DNA of 64,000 nt from Bacteroidales bacterium. Lineage in GTDB: Bacteria > Bacteroidota > Bacteroidia > Bacteroidales > WCHB1-69. The stretch covers positions 44,662 to 108,661 of the forward strand of contig JAEETJ010000006.1 of NCBI GenBank assembly GCA_016290295.1, read 5' to 3'. A model generated the notes under the pieces. The model did no database searches. It was not told the origin of the DNA and saw nothing but the letters and a program-made list of their open reading frames with translations. Positions 36,231-44,626 of this stretch are shown piece by piece; within the stretch, counting starts at the first letter, position 1, and each line of letters opens with the position of its first letter. The position numbers and the translations under genes are program-made.

Positions 36231-36238
36231 CAAAAGTA
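36231..36238 (-). promoter_or_regulatory. -7 promoter element of initiator tRNA
   Basis: Reads TACTTTTG on the minus strand, 11 nt before the tRNA. Confidence 0.65.
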
Positions 36239-36402
36239 CAATTTTTTTTGATAAACCAACATTTTCAGTGATATTTTACCTTACCCATTAAACACCTGAC
36301 TATCAGAATTATATATAAACCCACATTTTGATTTCACTTTTTTTATGATACATTTTGCTCCATTTTTCGGAAGAATATAGGCATTTTTTGACAAAATAGT
36401 TG

Positions 36403-36410
36403 TATTTTTG
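36403..36410 (+). promoter_or_regulatory. -7 promoter element of the NlpC/P60 gene
   Basis: TATTTTTG, 18 nt before the ATG at 36429. Confidence 0.65.
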
Positions 36411-36428
36411 TAGTCCAAAATACAATTT

Positions 36429-37256
36429 ATGCTCAAAAAGATCCTATTCTGCATAGCGGTATTATTGACCGTCACCTCGCTATACGCCCAAGTGGAGAAC
36501 AATACCGACACTTTCGCTGAGGATACCGTTTCCGCCAATTTCGAAGCGGCCATCACCTGCCCTACCATCGACTCCATCATCCAGCTGGCATTTGCCAAGA
36601 AGCCCATTGCAACTTACAAATACGGGGCCGCCGGTCCCAACCACTTCGACTGTTCCGGCTTCGTCTATTACTGTTTCGGGCAATATGGCATCAAGCTGCC
36701 CCGCAGCTCACGCGATATGTTTCTGGTGGGACAAAAGGTGCGGAAAGAAGACCTTCAGCCCGGTGATTTGGTGTTCTTCAGCCGTGGAAAACTGGAAATC
36801 GGCCACGTGGGCATTGTGATAGAGACCAATATTGATGGCCATCACAATTTCCGCTTCATCCACTCCTCCACCTATAAGACCAATGTCAGGGTTGACAATT
36901 CCATCAGCACCAACTATGCCACCCGTTACAAAGGGGCCCGACGCATCATCAGCTGCGATGGCATCGGTGGAGACGCTACCATCCTGCCTTCTGACACTGT
37001 GTTTTCAGACACCATTCCACCCATTCCAACAACCTCGGTAGTAGCACCGGCCAATTCACAAGTTACGCCTGCCACACCCCAGAAACCCGCTCCTGTACCT
37101 CAGCAATCCGCCATCAAATATCATAAAATCAAGAAAGGCGAGACCCTATCCAGCATTGCCCGCAAATACCACACCACAGTGGCGAACTTGAAGAAGTGGA
37201 ACAAGCTGAAATCCGACTTTATCCGCGAAGGGCAAAGGATTATCGTGGCGAAGTAA
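36429..37256 (+). CDS. Exported NlpC/P60 cell-wall hydrolase with LysM domain
   Basis: 275 residues with a signal peptide ending LYAQ (~21). The NlpC/P60 domain (~50-185) has the catalytic Cys75 in FDCSGFVYYCF, His126 in GHVGIV and a third polar residue His145 in FIHSS. A Pro/Thr/Val-rich linker (~195-225) leads to a single C-terminal LysM domain (~230-275, YHKIKKGETLSSIARKYHTT and GQRIIVA). It would cleave peptidoglycan stem peptides (gamma-D-Glu-diamino acid bond in most family members) in the periplasm, with LysM binding glycan. Monocistronic with its own promoter. Confidence 0.92.
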   Translation: MLKKILFCIAVLLTVTSLYAQVENNTDTFAEDTVSANFEAAITCPTIDSIIQLAFAKKPIATYKYGAAGPNHFDCSGFVYYCFGQYGIKLPRSSRDMFLVGQKVRKEDLQPGDLVFFSRGKLEIGHVGIVIETNIDGHHNFRFIHSSTYKTNVRVDNSISTNYATRYKGARRIISCDGIGGDATILPSDTVFSDTIPPIPTTSVVAPANSQVTPATPQKPAPVPQQSAIKYHKIKKGETLSSIARKYHTTVANLKKWNKLKSDFIREGQRIIVAK

Positions 37257-37283
37257 TTATTCGTTTTTTTGCACATAAAATTT

Positions 37284-37545
37284 ACGGAATTATCCATTTT
37301 ATGTCGAATTTTAGATTTATGGCGAGAAATTTATAGCATCAGCTATAGTCACACCATTTCGCGGCGGCAAATGAAGTGCTTCGGTGCATGGAAATTGCTC
37401 GCCGCGACCGAATACACAATCCCGTGATTCTTCCCTATGAGACGGTTGCGGTTCCACCGCAACTTTGGCCGCATCGCGGCCACCCCTGCATAGCATGATG
37501 AACGGGATATGTATCATGGCGTGCCAGAGGTACGCACCTGCTTCA
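37284..37545 (+). repeat. Dispersed intergenic repeat, copy B
   Basis: Begins CGGAATTATCCATTTTA, then TAGATTTATGGCGAGA, ATTTATAGCATCAGCTATAG, CATTTCGCGG, GTGCTTCGGTGCATG, and CGCGACCGAATACACAA. A GCGGTTCCACCGC-type inverted repeat and GATGATGAACGGG follow. Compare copies at 16388 and 44131. It fills most of the gap between two convergent genes (37257-37722). The 98-codon minus-strand frame across it is not a gene. Confidence 0.75.
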
Positions 37546-37670
37546 TCCACATAATCTTGTCGGCAACCTCCGAGAAACAGGTGGCCTCCTCCTGCAGCAC
37601 GCATGCTTTCCACACGGCACAGCTACTGCGTTTCGCTATTGCCTTAATGAGTTTGCATATATATTTACAC

Positions 37671-37702
37671 AAAAAAAGAGGCTACCTTTCGGCAGCCTCT
37701 TT
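37671..37702. terminator. Intrinsic terminator between convergent units
   Basis: AGAGGCT/AGCCTCT stem with an inner CC/GG, A run on the left and TTTC on the right. On the minus strand it ends in TTTTTTT and terminates the gene at 37723. Confidence 0.82.
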
Positions 37703-37722
37703 CAAAATATGCTTAAGAATGA

Positions 37723-39201
37723 TTATTTCTTCTTAGCAGCGGCTTTCTTGGCGGGAGCTTTCTTAGCAGCTGGTTTTGCAGCGGCTTTCTTAGCAGGAGC
37801 TTTCTTGTCCAAGAGTTTGAATTTCTTCACGAAATCATCCAAAACTTCTTTCAAAGTAGGAGTACCGATTTCCTGGAGTTCATAACCCACTCTCACGCAA
37901 GGCTGTTTGATCTTGATGAAGCGCTGCAGGTCGATAGGAGTACCGATAACAACGGCATCGCAAGGAGTCTTAGCGATAGTTTTTTCGAGGTCCTTCATCT
38001 GTTTTTCGCCGTAGCCCATAGCGGGAAGCAAAGTACCGATGTTAGGATATCTTTCGTATGTGGTGGTCAATTCACCAACAGTGTAAGGTCTCGGGTCGAT
38101 CAGTTCAGCAGCACCGTATTTCATAGCGGCAACAGTACCGGCACCAATCTTCATTTCACCGTGGGTCAATGTAGGACCATCTTCGATAACGAGAACTCTC
38201 TTGCCTTTCAGCAATTCGGGTTTGTCAACGGTCAGGATTGAAGCACCGTCGATGATTTTGGCTTTCGGGTTAATGCGAGCCAGGTTAGCTCTCACCTTGT
38301 TGATGTTCTCCAATGAAGCGGAGTCGATCTTGTTGATAACGATAACGTCGGCCATACGGGCAACTACTTCACCAGGATAGTAGCTAACCTCTGCACCGGG
38401 ACGCAATGGGTCAGCAACGCCGATGAACAAGTCGGGAACATAGAAGGGGAAGTCGTTGTTACCACCATCCCACAGCACGATGTCGCAACCGTCGGGATCG
38501 TTTTCAGCACCAGCCATTTTAACCCACTTGCCAGTCTGAGGATCTTTGGTCATACCACCTTTGAGGATAGCTTCATAGTCAACACCAGCGTAGATCACAT
38601 TTCTCTTGGTCACTACATGGGGTTCGTATTCTTCCATCTCTTCGATGGTGCAGTTCTGCTTTTTCAGGTCAGCAACTTCTGCAAAACGCTGGATAGTCTG
38701 TTTGTTCAAATCGGGATCGTAAGGCATGGGGTGACGAACGGCAACAACCTTGAGGCCCATTCCTACCAAATATTCAATGATACGACGTGAAGTCTGTGAT
38801 TTACCGCAACCAGTACGGGTAGCACCAACAGCGATAACGGGTTTCTTTGATTTTACCATGGTGTCCTTGGGTCCCATCAGCACGAAGTTTGCACCTGCTG
38901 CATTAACGATGGCGCTGATGCCCATAACGTATGAATACGGTTTGTCGCTGTAAGCGAAAACGCATTCGTCAACTTTGAACTTCTTGATCAGTTCGGGCAA
39001 TTTTGATTCGGGATAAATACGGATTCCGTTCGGATAGAGATCCTTACCTGCCAATTCCTTCGGATACAAACGGTCGTCGATACCGGGAATTTGTTCAGCG
39101 GTGAAAGCTACAACATTGTAATCTTTGTTACCACGGAAATAGGTGTTGAAGTTGTGGAAATCTCTACCTGCAGCACCAATAATAATGACATTCTTTTTCA
39201 T
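37723..39201 (-). CDS. Cyclic 2,3-diphosphoglycerate synthetase-like GTPase-fold protein
   Basis: 492 residues. An N-terminal Rossmann-like part (VIIIGAAGRDFHNFNTYFRGN) is followed by a P-loop, VGATRTGCGKSQTSRR (~123-138). Later come LWDGGNNDFPFY, VINKIDSA (NKxD-like) and LVIEDGPTLTHGEM. This arrangement matches the cPGS-like/COG2403 family of predicted GTPases found in bacteria and archaea. In methanogens cPGS makes an osmolyte; the bacterial role is not established. The last ~27 residues form a Lys/Ala/Pro tail like that on trigger factor here. A TATCTTTG promoter (39261-39268) lies upstream and a strong terminator downstream. Confidence 0.82.
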   Translation of the reverse strand: MKKNVIIIGAAGRDFHNFNTYFRGNKDYNVVAFTAEQIPGIDDRLYPKELAGKDLYPNGIRIYPESKLPELIKKFKVDECVFAYSDKPYSYVMGISAIVNAAGANFVLMGPKDTMVKSKKPVIAVGATRTGCGKSQTSRRIIEYLVGMGLKVVAVRHPMPYDPDLNKQTIQRFAEVADLKKQNCTIEEMEEYEPHVVTKRNVIYAGVDYEAILKGGMTKDPQTGKWVKMAGAENDPDGCDIVLWDGGNNDFPFYVPDLFIGVADPLRPGAEVSYYPGEVVARMADVIVINKIDSASLENINKVRANLARINPKAKIIDGASILTVDKPELLKGKRVLVIEDGPTLTHGEMKIGAGTVAAMKYGAAELIDPRPYTVGELTTTYERYPNIGTLLPAMGYGEKQMKDLEKTIAKTPCDAVVIGTPIDLQRFIKIKQPCVRVGYELQEIGTPTLKEVLDDFVKKFKLLDKKAPAKKAAAKPAAKKAPAKKAAAKKK

Positions 39202-39260
39202 AAAAAATTGTGTTTTAGGTTATTATGTAAAAAAGATATTGTTTTTCGAAAAAAGCGGTG

Positions 39261-39268
39261 CAAAGATA
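39261..39268 (-). promoter_or_regulatory. -7 promoter element of the cPGS-like gene
   Basis: Reads TATCTTTG on the minus strand, 59 nt before the ATG; divergent from 39331-39338. Confidence 0.65.
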
Positions 39269-39330
39269 GTAATTTTTTCGGTACGATAAAATATTTTTCT
39301 TTTCATAAAAAATAATTTTCGTAATTTTGT

Positions 39331-39338
39331 TATCTTTG
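39331..39338 (+). promoter_or_regulatory. -7 promoter element of the 424-residue unknown gene
   Basis: TATCTTTG, 28 nt before the ATG at 39367. No CTGCTACTAGCAG palindrome is present here, unlike the next three island promoters. Confidence 0.65.
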
Positions 39339-39366
39339 CAATCTGAATATAGAAAACTGAAAAATC

Positions 39367-40641
39367 ATGGATTATAAGCAACAATACCAAAGTCAAGAGC
39401 CCTGTATAAAAACAGAAAACTTTGAAGAAACAATTCCTCTGTGTTTCAACACCATTTATTATGTGGAAAATCCTGGGAACGACAGCTTAAATGAACTCGT
39501 GAGACAGTGTTTCCAACGAAATCCAAACAGCAGGCTTCCCCGCGACTTGCAAAGGCTCACATACCGTTTTCACTACCTCACCCAAGCGGATGTGCAAACC
39601 GGGAACCTGCGCAATCTCATCGCAAAAACAGGGACCGATACTGATAGTCTTGTTGCTGTTGAAACCATCGATCTTTTACGCAAATGCCTTCACGCCGACA
39701 CTGGCGGCCATCTTGTAGCCCGACAATTGCCCAAACAAAAAAAAACTTACCATGAAGAGGAAGATGATAGCGTTAACGAGTTTCTTATCAGCTTTCCGCT
39801 TCATGAAGCCAACTACAGTGCGGAACAGACCGCCACACAAATACAGAATTTTGTAACAAACCTGGCCAAAGCTGACTTTTCTAGTCTTTCAGGTGTTTCC
39901 TACTACACATACTATTCTGACAAATACGAGCAGAGGACAAGTACAAGCAGAGGATCATCCTCCTTTACAATCAGTTTTATCGTCCAACCTCTCGATATTC
40001 CCAAAATAGATAAAGAAATGCAAGATGCAATAAATATATTGTGTCAAAAAGGATATATCGATATTTCCAGTGATGACGACACTGGCAATTCCACTAATAT
40101 CCTGCGTAAAATCGCCGATGCCATAGAAAACAACACCAAACTTGACAAGTTTTGCAAATTACAGGTGAACAAACATGGGGTGATTTTCATTGAGACACCA
40201 CAGGGTGGCACACATAAATGCGACTTTGGGAGAGGAAGGTTAGGAAGAGCACTCTACATTCTCTTTTTGAGGCAAATAGAACGTGCAGCTAAAGACCCGT
40301 CCGGAAAGATCGCCAAAACAATTTGCATCAATCCTATGGATTTGGATAAAGAAAAAGAAATGCTTACCCTTTATAAAAAAATGGAGCCACCGTACAGTCC
40401 TCTTGCTATGCAAAGAACCATCAAAGAGTATTGTAAAGACACCGAAAATGATAGAAGCAAAATCAACAAATTCTTCGAAAGAACTTTCTATTTGGATGTC
40501 ATTGAGAAGGATTATCCAGGAAAGCACTACTCCATCAAAATTGTGGGCCAAGACCCCAGAACAGGCCAGAGTCTCTATGCTGTGGGATTGGACGCAAATG
40601 ACTTCGACCTCGGCGAATACAGCATCGACGAGCTGCCATAG
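39367..40641 (+). CDS. Unknown soluble protein, first gene of the island
   Basis: 424 residues, no signal peptide or membrane helix, not recognised. Visible features are a possible beta-rich middle (NYSAEQTATQIQNFV; SSSFTISFIVQPLDIP) and a C-terminal half with KLQVNKHGVIFIETPQGGTHKCDFGRGRLGRALYILFLRQIE (~270-310) and a Lys/Glu-rich helix. The GRGRLGRALYILFLR segment looks like a helix packing in a regulatory or effector domain, but I know no match. It starts the accessory block right after the cPGS-like gene on the other strand and ends 4 nt before the first copy of the shared palindrome. Confidence 0.7.
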   Translation: MDYKQQYQSQEPCIKTENFEETIPLCFNTIYYVENPGNDSLNELVRQCFQRNPNSRLPRDLQRLTYRFHYLTQADVQTGNLRNLIAKTGTDTDSLVAVETIDLLRKCLHADTGGHLVARQLPKQKKTYHEEEDDSVNEFLISFPLHEANYSAEQTATQIQNFVTNLAKADFSSLSGVSYYTYYSDKYEQRTSTSRGSSSFTISFIVQPLDIPKIDKEMQDAINILCQKGYIDISSDDDTGNSTNILRKIADAIENNTKLDKFCKLQVNKHGVIFIETPQGGTHKCDFGRGRLGRALYILFLRQIERAAKDPSGKIAKTICINPMDLDKEKEMLTLYKKMEPPYSPLAMQRTIKEYCKDTENDRSKINKFFERTFYLDVIEKDYPGKHYSIKIVGQDPRTGQSLYAVGLDANDFDLGEYSIDELP

Positions 40642-40645
40642 GATT

Positions 40646-40662
40646 TTCTGCTACTAGCAGAA
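40646..40662. promoter_or_regulatory. Palindromic operator-like site, copy 1
   Basis: TTCTGCTACTAGCAGAA, an 8-1-8 inverted repeat. It ends 25 nt before the -7 box TATTTTTG at 40688. Identical copies at 44508 and 56443 have the same spacing. The position upstream of the -33 region suits an activator site. Confidence 0.85.
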
Positions 40663-40687
40663 CGCATACCATCATGATTTCTTCCTG

Positions 40688-40695
40688 TATTTTTG
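40688..40695 (+). promoter_or_regulatory. -7 promoter element linked to palindrome copy 1
   Basis: TATTTTTG, followed by CAGCATAAAAAAATC. The copies at 44550 and 56485 continue CAGCGTGAAATT and CAGCGTAAAAATC, so the start of the transcript is also similar. Confidence 0.75.
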
Positions 40696-40729
40696 CAGCA
40701 TAAAAAAATCAATTAAAAACTGCAAAAAC

Positions 40730-41518
40730 ATGTTAGAAATCAACGGAAAAGAGTACAGCGACGAAATGATCGCTAATTTGCACAACAAGCGCGTGAAAGA
40801 GTATGCAAAATGGCGCCGGCAGAAAGCGGCGGAATTCCTTCAAACCAAAAAACGGACTAAATACTACCACTGCGAGGCCCTTTTTGATCCGGATTACGAA
40901 AACGATTTTTATATCCCGCTCCCCGACAAGATTGTGGCTCGTGTGCGTGCCCTCAAAGAGGAAATCGCCAATGACCCTGAACTGAAAACCGAGGAAGATC
41001 GGGCAGACGAATTCCGCGACAGAGTTTATGAAATCGGCAATGACATCGATGTGGACATTACCAATTTCGGCGGTTCAGAGTGGGTGTACACCAACATCGA
41101 CATTGATGATTTTGTTCATGAGTACAACTTCGACATTCACTATTTTGACTGGAAAGGAGAGAAGAATGGAAAGCAAGTCCACTGTTCGGCAATCCTCTCT
41201 GATGAGGAGTACATCGAACTGCTGACACAATTGCTCGACACGCCCGAATGCTCGTTCAACCACTTGGCCTATCTCAGTCCAAAGCTCAAAGCCATCCATA
41301 AGAAGCTGAGCGACAATCTTCACCACCGAAGCTGGCTGACATACTATCCAGGATATGAGCACGACTATGCCGTACTGATGACTGAGTTGCGCACCGACGC
41401 CCGCCAACTGGAGAAACAACTGGAGAAAAAAGGCGAGCAATACCCGCACCTCAACTTCCTGAAGGATCCAATGGTAAACATCATCGTGGCACAAGCGAAG
41501 CAGAGAAACAACAAATAA
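40730..41518 (+). CDS. Unknown acidic/basic helical protein, palindrome-controlled
   Basis: 262 residues, soluble, highly charged, not recognised. Features: a basic N-terminal helix (NKRVKEYAKWRRQKAAEFL, ~19-37), an acidic middle (IGNDIDVDITNFGGSEWVYTNIDIDDFVHEY) and a helical C-terminus (MTELRTDARQLEKQLEKKGEQYP). Probably co-transcribed with the 131- and 59-residue genes that follow in the same direction. The promoter has palindrome copy 1. Confidence 0.75.
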   Translation: MLEINGKEYSDEMIANLHNKRVKEYAKWRRQKAAEFLQTKKRTKYYHCEALFDPDYENDFYIPLPDKIVARVRALKEEIANDPELKTEEDRADEFRDRVYEIGNDIDVDITNFGGSEWVYTNIDIDDFVHEYNFDIHYFDWKGEKNGKQVHCSAILSDEEYIELLTQLLDTPECSFNHLAYLSPKLKAIHKKLSDNLHHRSWLTYYPGYEHDYAVLMTELRTDARQLEKQLEKKGEQYPHLNFLKDPMVNIIVAQAKQRNNK

Positions 41519-41541
41519 TTATTAAAATTAAATACAAAAAG

Positions 41542-41937
41542 ATGAAAGAAGAGCTTGATTCACAGAAATATACAAAGCAGGCGGAGGAACTCTATAAGAA
41601 TTCCATCGAAGCCACCATTGAATTATTAAAGAACAACCCGAACGGCCATTACATAGTTATTCCCAACTGGGATGATGAAGTTGACACCACTTCTTTGGAT
41701 GATGTATTTATTAGCATTTACGGAGTTGGGCTGAATACCGAAAACCACATCTGCGTAAAAGCAAAGGTGGACTATGTAGGGTACGGCCATACCGAAGAAG
41801 ATTTCCCGAAAGGATGGACTGGTGTTGATGAAATTCATCCCTCCTCGTATCCCGACATTTACCGTTTCGTGGTAGACAACATCACTGCTGCCACCGACAA
41901 AGCCATTGCGGATGCCGTGAAATGGGATGAAGGGTGA
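41542..41937 (+). CDS. Unknown small acidic protein
   Basis: 131 residues, soluble and acidic, not recognised: an N-terminal helix (QKYTKQAEELYKNSIEATIELLKNN), then strands (HYIVIPNWDDEVDTTSLDDVFISIYGVGLN; HICVKAKVDYVGYG) and a final helix. It starts 23 nt after the 262-residue gene. The compact alpha/beta make-up is like that of small immunity or adaptor proteins, but this is only an impression. Confidence 0.65.
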   Translation: MKEELDSQKYTKQAEELYKNSIEATIELLKNNPNGHYIVIPNWDDEVDTTSLDDVFISIYGVGLNTENHICVKAKVDYVGYGHTEEDFPKGWTGVDEIHPSSYPDIYRFVVDNITAATDKAIADAVKWDEG

Positions 41938-41948
41938 CGAGCATCTAA

Positions 41949-41977
41949 CCTATAGAGACGCGATTCGTCGCATCTCC
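41949..41977. repeat. Small imperfect palindrome, CCTATAGAGACG type
   Basis: CCTATAGAGACGCGAT then TCGTCGCATCTCC. It shares CCTATAGAGACG with the palindrome in the NRPS gene at 25318 (read on the minus strand), so the two belong to one small dispersed family. Confidence 0.65.
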
Positions 41978-42026
41978 ATGGCCACATGCGCGAAATACAG
42001 TTATAATCACCAAAATATCTAGAAAA

Positions 42027-42206
42027 ATGGAAAACAACAACATCAAAAAAGAGGAATTACACGAGTATCATTTAGAGGTTTACCTCGGCCCCTGCACGGC
42101 CATCCAAAAGATAGTTCGCGGCAAAAGCTTGGAAGGCTCTATTGCATATCTGAAAAAGAAGTACCCCGAGGCGACGGATGTGTGCGAAGCGGACCACTGG
42201 AGGTAA
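42027..42206 (+). CDS. Unknown 59-residue protein
   Basis: A short frame (ATG 42027, TAA 42204) encoding MENNNIKKEELHEYH, then LEVYLGPCTAIQKIVRGKS and IAYLKKKYPEATDVCEADH. It is in the same direction as the 131-residue gene, 89 nt after it, and has the codon use of its neighbours. Not recognised. It could be the last gene of the 40730 unit; the next gene is convergent. Confidence 0.5.
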   Translation: MENNNIKKEELHEYHLEVYLGPCTAIQKIVRGKSLEGSIAYLKKKYPEATDVCEADHWR

Positions 42207-42262
42207 AGGGCTTGGAATCTGCTACAAAATGTGGTAGTCAATACCTAGCCTTCGTGCTTCAA

Positions 42263-43084
42263 TTATGGCAATCCCATAATATTGCGGATTTTTTGTATTT
42301 GAGGAACAATATCCCCACTTTGACTTTGATAACTAAAAGGACTACTTCCACTATTTCCCCATATCAGGACCCGATTGTTCATCAAACGATAAGCACGAAT
42401 ATATGCATACGTTTGCCCTTTATGACTTTTCTTTTCAAAGCAGAAACTGGCATTCCCTTTCTCACATGGAACCTTATTACTATCATTAAAATTTTGCTTA
42501 ACAAATTCCCTGTTCATACATGTAATAATTATGTGAGGATTTATTTTGTTAAGCAATTCCTGAAAAGTAAACCCTGCACATGATTGTAATATATTCTTAT
42601 CAGCAGCTTTCAGATCACTCCATTTCTCCGTGGCAACAGGACTCCATAAGTCAATATGAATGGCTGTTCGTTTGTTAAATGAACTAATATAACTGGCATC
42701 AAATGCATGAAGTGCCACTTCATAATTACCAAACCATGGCTTGTACCATGTGGGGCTTCCATTTATGGAATTTGTATAATAAGCGTTCAAGCTATCTTTA
42801 TATAGTTGAATATCTTCCGGTGAGAGAACAGATTTTCCTACCAAACTTTTTGCTTTAGGAAAACGATAATCAACACTATAAGGATAATTCTTTTTGTTGT
42901 TGGCAGTTGGCAGAAATTCCACATTAGATGGATTTAATCCTACTGTGACAATGCGCAAGTCGGACTTCAAATATGCCTCCAAATCTCCAAACCATAAAAT
43001 TGGAATAGAATTTGGAATTACATAAGGCTCTGTTTTTATTTGCTGAAAACCATTCCAGCATTTTTGAATCAGTGTTTTCATCAA
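42263..43084 (-). CDS. Uracil-DNA-glycosylase-superfamily-like protein
   Basis: 273 residues, soluble. The order of features fits the uracil-DNA glycosylase fold: PILWFGDLEAYLKSDLRIVTVGLNPS (motif 1 GLNPS at 49-53, as in the mismatch-specific MUG-like branch), a middle strand HIDLWSPVAT (143-152), INPHIIITCMNREF (181-194) in place of the KPKVIVxxG strand, and WGNSGSSPFS (242-251) in the place of the HPSP motif 2. The usual catalytic Asp/Asn of motif 1 appears as the Asn of GLNPS. Family members remove uracil or modified bases; some act against phages with modified DNA. It starts 28 nt after the 304-residue gene and is co-transcribed with it. The assignment is by motif order only. Confidence 0.6.
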   Translation of the reverse strand: MMKTLIQKCWNGFQQIKTEPYVIPNSIPILWFGDLEAYLKSDLRIVTVGLNPSNVEFLPTANNKKNYPYSVDYRFPKAKSLVGKSVLSPEDIQLYKDSLNAYYTNSINGSPTWYKPWFGNYEVALHAFDASYISSFNKRTAIHIDLWSPVATEKWSDLKAADKNILQSCAGFTFQELLNKINPHIIITCMNREFVKQNFNDSNKVPCEKGNASFCFEKKSHKGQTYAYIRAYRLMNNRVLIWGNSGSSPFSYQSQSGDIVPQIQKIRNIMGLP

Positions 43085-43112
43085 TAATACTTATTTTTGT
43101 CATTTATAAAAA

Positions 43113-44027
43113 CTATACTTCAGAATAAAACATTCTTACCCCTTCCAAACATCCTTGTTCTCGTACAACTTCTCTAATTTTTTTCCAAATCTCAATATTC
43201 TTCGAAATACTAGATAGCGTTACCTTAAATGATTGAGTTAATTTATCACTAATCCAAGGCAGTTCTCGCTGAATTAATTTCACTCTTTCAAAACCATTCA
43301 TTCCACCAACCCCGACTTTACAAGGCACAAAACTGTACATTTTCTTCTTATATTGCTTGTTGAATGATGCTCCTTTGTATGAAACAAGCTTCTGAAATTT
43401 GTCAGGCTCAGGCCAGTCGTTAAACCCCATAATTTTATCATAATGTTGTGGAATATTACCACCCAAATCCTTATAATAACTCATAGGACTGTATGTTTTT
43501 CTTTCAGATATAACAAAAACGGTATCTAGAGCAAAATAAGATTTAAATTTACACGAACCAAAAAGAATAATAGAACCCTCTGACAAAGATTGTAGTATTG
43601 TTGACCCAGTTTTACGATTTTGTTGACAAAGGCTATACAAAAAATGATCTGCAAAAACAAATGGGTCTGTATTTTGCCGATGTTTAGTTTCATTACCATA
43701 AGGTTGAGGATATTTTGCAGAATCTCGATAATATAATGGCTCGTGAATATAGCAAGGGTAATCTCCTTGTGAATTCTGTGTGAGAACGGGTTGCACATTA
43801 GACCATGGTTCCCATTCTCCCCAAAAATAAAGGTCATCAGCACTTTGCTTTTTGTCGCTTTGATCAATATATTCACCTTTAACTTTCATGAATTTTCTCT
43901 TGTGATCAGAGAAATTCCATTCATACGGTTGACTGCCATTTTTGCGTTGTGTTTTGGTAGGTCTATGTTCACCACCGGGGTGAAGAAATTGGACTATATA
44001 AACTTGGTCTTGTTGATTTTTTTTCAT
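43113..44027 (-). CDS. Unknown partner of the glycosylase-like protein
   Basis: 304 residues, soluble, rich in aromatic residues, not recognised. The N-terminus reads VYIVQFLHPGGEHRP; then LYFWGEWEPWSNVQP, YIHEPLYYRDS, NTDPFVFADHFLYSLC, and a strand pair GSIILFGSCKFKSYFALDTVFVI (~150-172). The last resembles a beta-barrel core of PUA/EVE-like nucleic-acid-modification sensors, but this is an impression. It is first in a two-gene operon with the glycosylase-like gene, driven by TATTTTTG at 44052-44059. Confidence 0.65.
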   Translation of the reverse strand: MKKNQQDQVYIVQFLHPGGEHRPTKTQRKNGSQPYEWNFSDHKRKFMKVKGEYIDQSDKKQSADDLYFWGEWEPWSNVQPVLTQNSQGDYPCYIHEPLYYRDSAKYPQPYGNETKHRQNTDPFVFADHFLYSLCQQNRKTGSTILQSLSEGSIILFGSCKFKSYFALDTVFVISERKTYSPMSYYKDLGGNIPQHYDKIMGFNDWPEPDKFQKLVSYKGASFNKQYKKKMYSFVPCKVGVGGMNGFERVKLIQRELPWISDKLTQSFKVTLSSISKNIEIWKKIREVVREQGCLEGVRMFYSEV

Positions 44028-44051
44028 ATAAATACATTACGAATTACATTG

Positions 44052-44059
44052 CAAAAATA
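44052..44059 (-). promoter_or_regulatory. -7 promoter element of the glycosylase-like operon
   Basis: Reads TATTTTTG on the minus strand, 24 nt before the ATG at 44027. Confidence 0.65.
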
Positions 44060-44130
44060 ATAAAAAAAAACGGTTTTTTTAGGATATTATGCACGATAAA
44101 ATTTCGGGGTATTCGGGTATTTCCATGAAA

Positions 44131-44345
44131 AAAATCGGAATTATCCCTTTTAGTCTTGTAAAAATTCAGATTTATGGCGAGAGATTTATAGCATCAGCTA
44201 TAGCTTTTCCCTTTCGCGTCGGTCAGGTGTTGTGCTTCGGTGCATGCGATACTCGCGACGCAAACCAACACACGGGACACCCTCATCCCCGGGGTTGCGG
44301 TGCTCGTACCTCGCACCTTACCCCGGGCTATGTTCCTTGCAGGCT
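44131..44345 (+). repeat. Dispersed intergenic repeat, copy C
   Basis: Begins CGGAATTATCCCTTTTA, then TCTTGTAAAAATTCAGA, TTTATGGCGAGAG, ATTTATAGCATCAGCTATAG, TTTCGCG and GTGCTTCGGTGCATG. The 3' half differs from copies A and B (CCCCGGGGTTGCGGTGCTCG, then ACCTCGCACC and TTGCAGGCTTACAGCCTGC hairpins). The 128-codon frame across it is not conserved in the other copies. Confidence 0.72.
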
Positions 44346-44507
44346 TACAGCCTGCCGCATCATAGCCACAGTACAGGAACATGTCTTACTGTGGTATAGA
44401 CACATGATTAATAAAGTAGCCCGAAAGTCCATAAAGGAATCACCCGACCATGGCCATATTCGATATCGTCTATGAAAATATGCACCAAAAAAAGTGCACG
44501 GTAAATT

Positions 44508-44524
44508 TTCTGCTACTAGCAGAA
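44508..44524. promoter_or_regulatory. Palindromic operator-like site, copy 2
   Basis: TTCTGCTACTAGCAGAA, identical to copies at 40646 and 56443, ending 25 nt before the -7-like box CATTTTTG at 44550. Confidence 0.85.
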
Positions 44525-44549
44525 CACACACTAATCTTATTTTTATTCT

Positions 44550-44557
44550 CATTTTTG
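44550..44557 (+). promoter_or_regulatory. -7-like element linked to palindrome copy 2
   Basis: CATTTTTG, one base off TAnnTTTG, followed by CAGCGTGAAATT as at the two sister promoters. A weak -7 box would fit dependence on an activator at the palindrome. Confidence 0.6.
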
Positions 44558-44559
44558 CA

Positions 44560-44599
44560 GCGTGAAATTAAAATTCACGCTATGCTATATTATGGCATA
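44560..44599 (+). promoter_or_regulatory. Two hairpins at the 5' end of the AAA gene transcript
   Basis: GCGTGAA/TTCACGC (44560-44580) and TATGC/GCATA (44581-44599) follow directly after the -7 box. They would form stem-loops at or near the transcript start, 28 nt before the ATG. They may stabilise the mRNA or be a binding site. Confidence 0.5.
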
Positions 44600-44626
44600 G
44601 CTATAACTTAATTTTACGGCAAAATA

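Noticed and set aside
37317..37613. 98-codon minus-strand frame
   Set aside because: It lies within dispersed repeat copy B and has no counterpart in the other copies.
44089..44475. 128-codon plus-strand frame
   Set aside because: It runs through dispersed repeat copy C; the frame is not kept in copies A and B.
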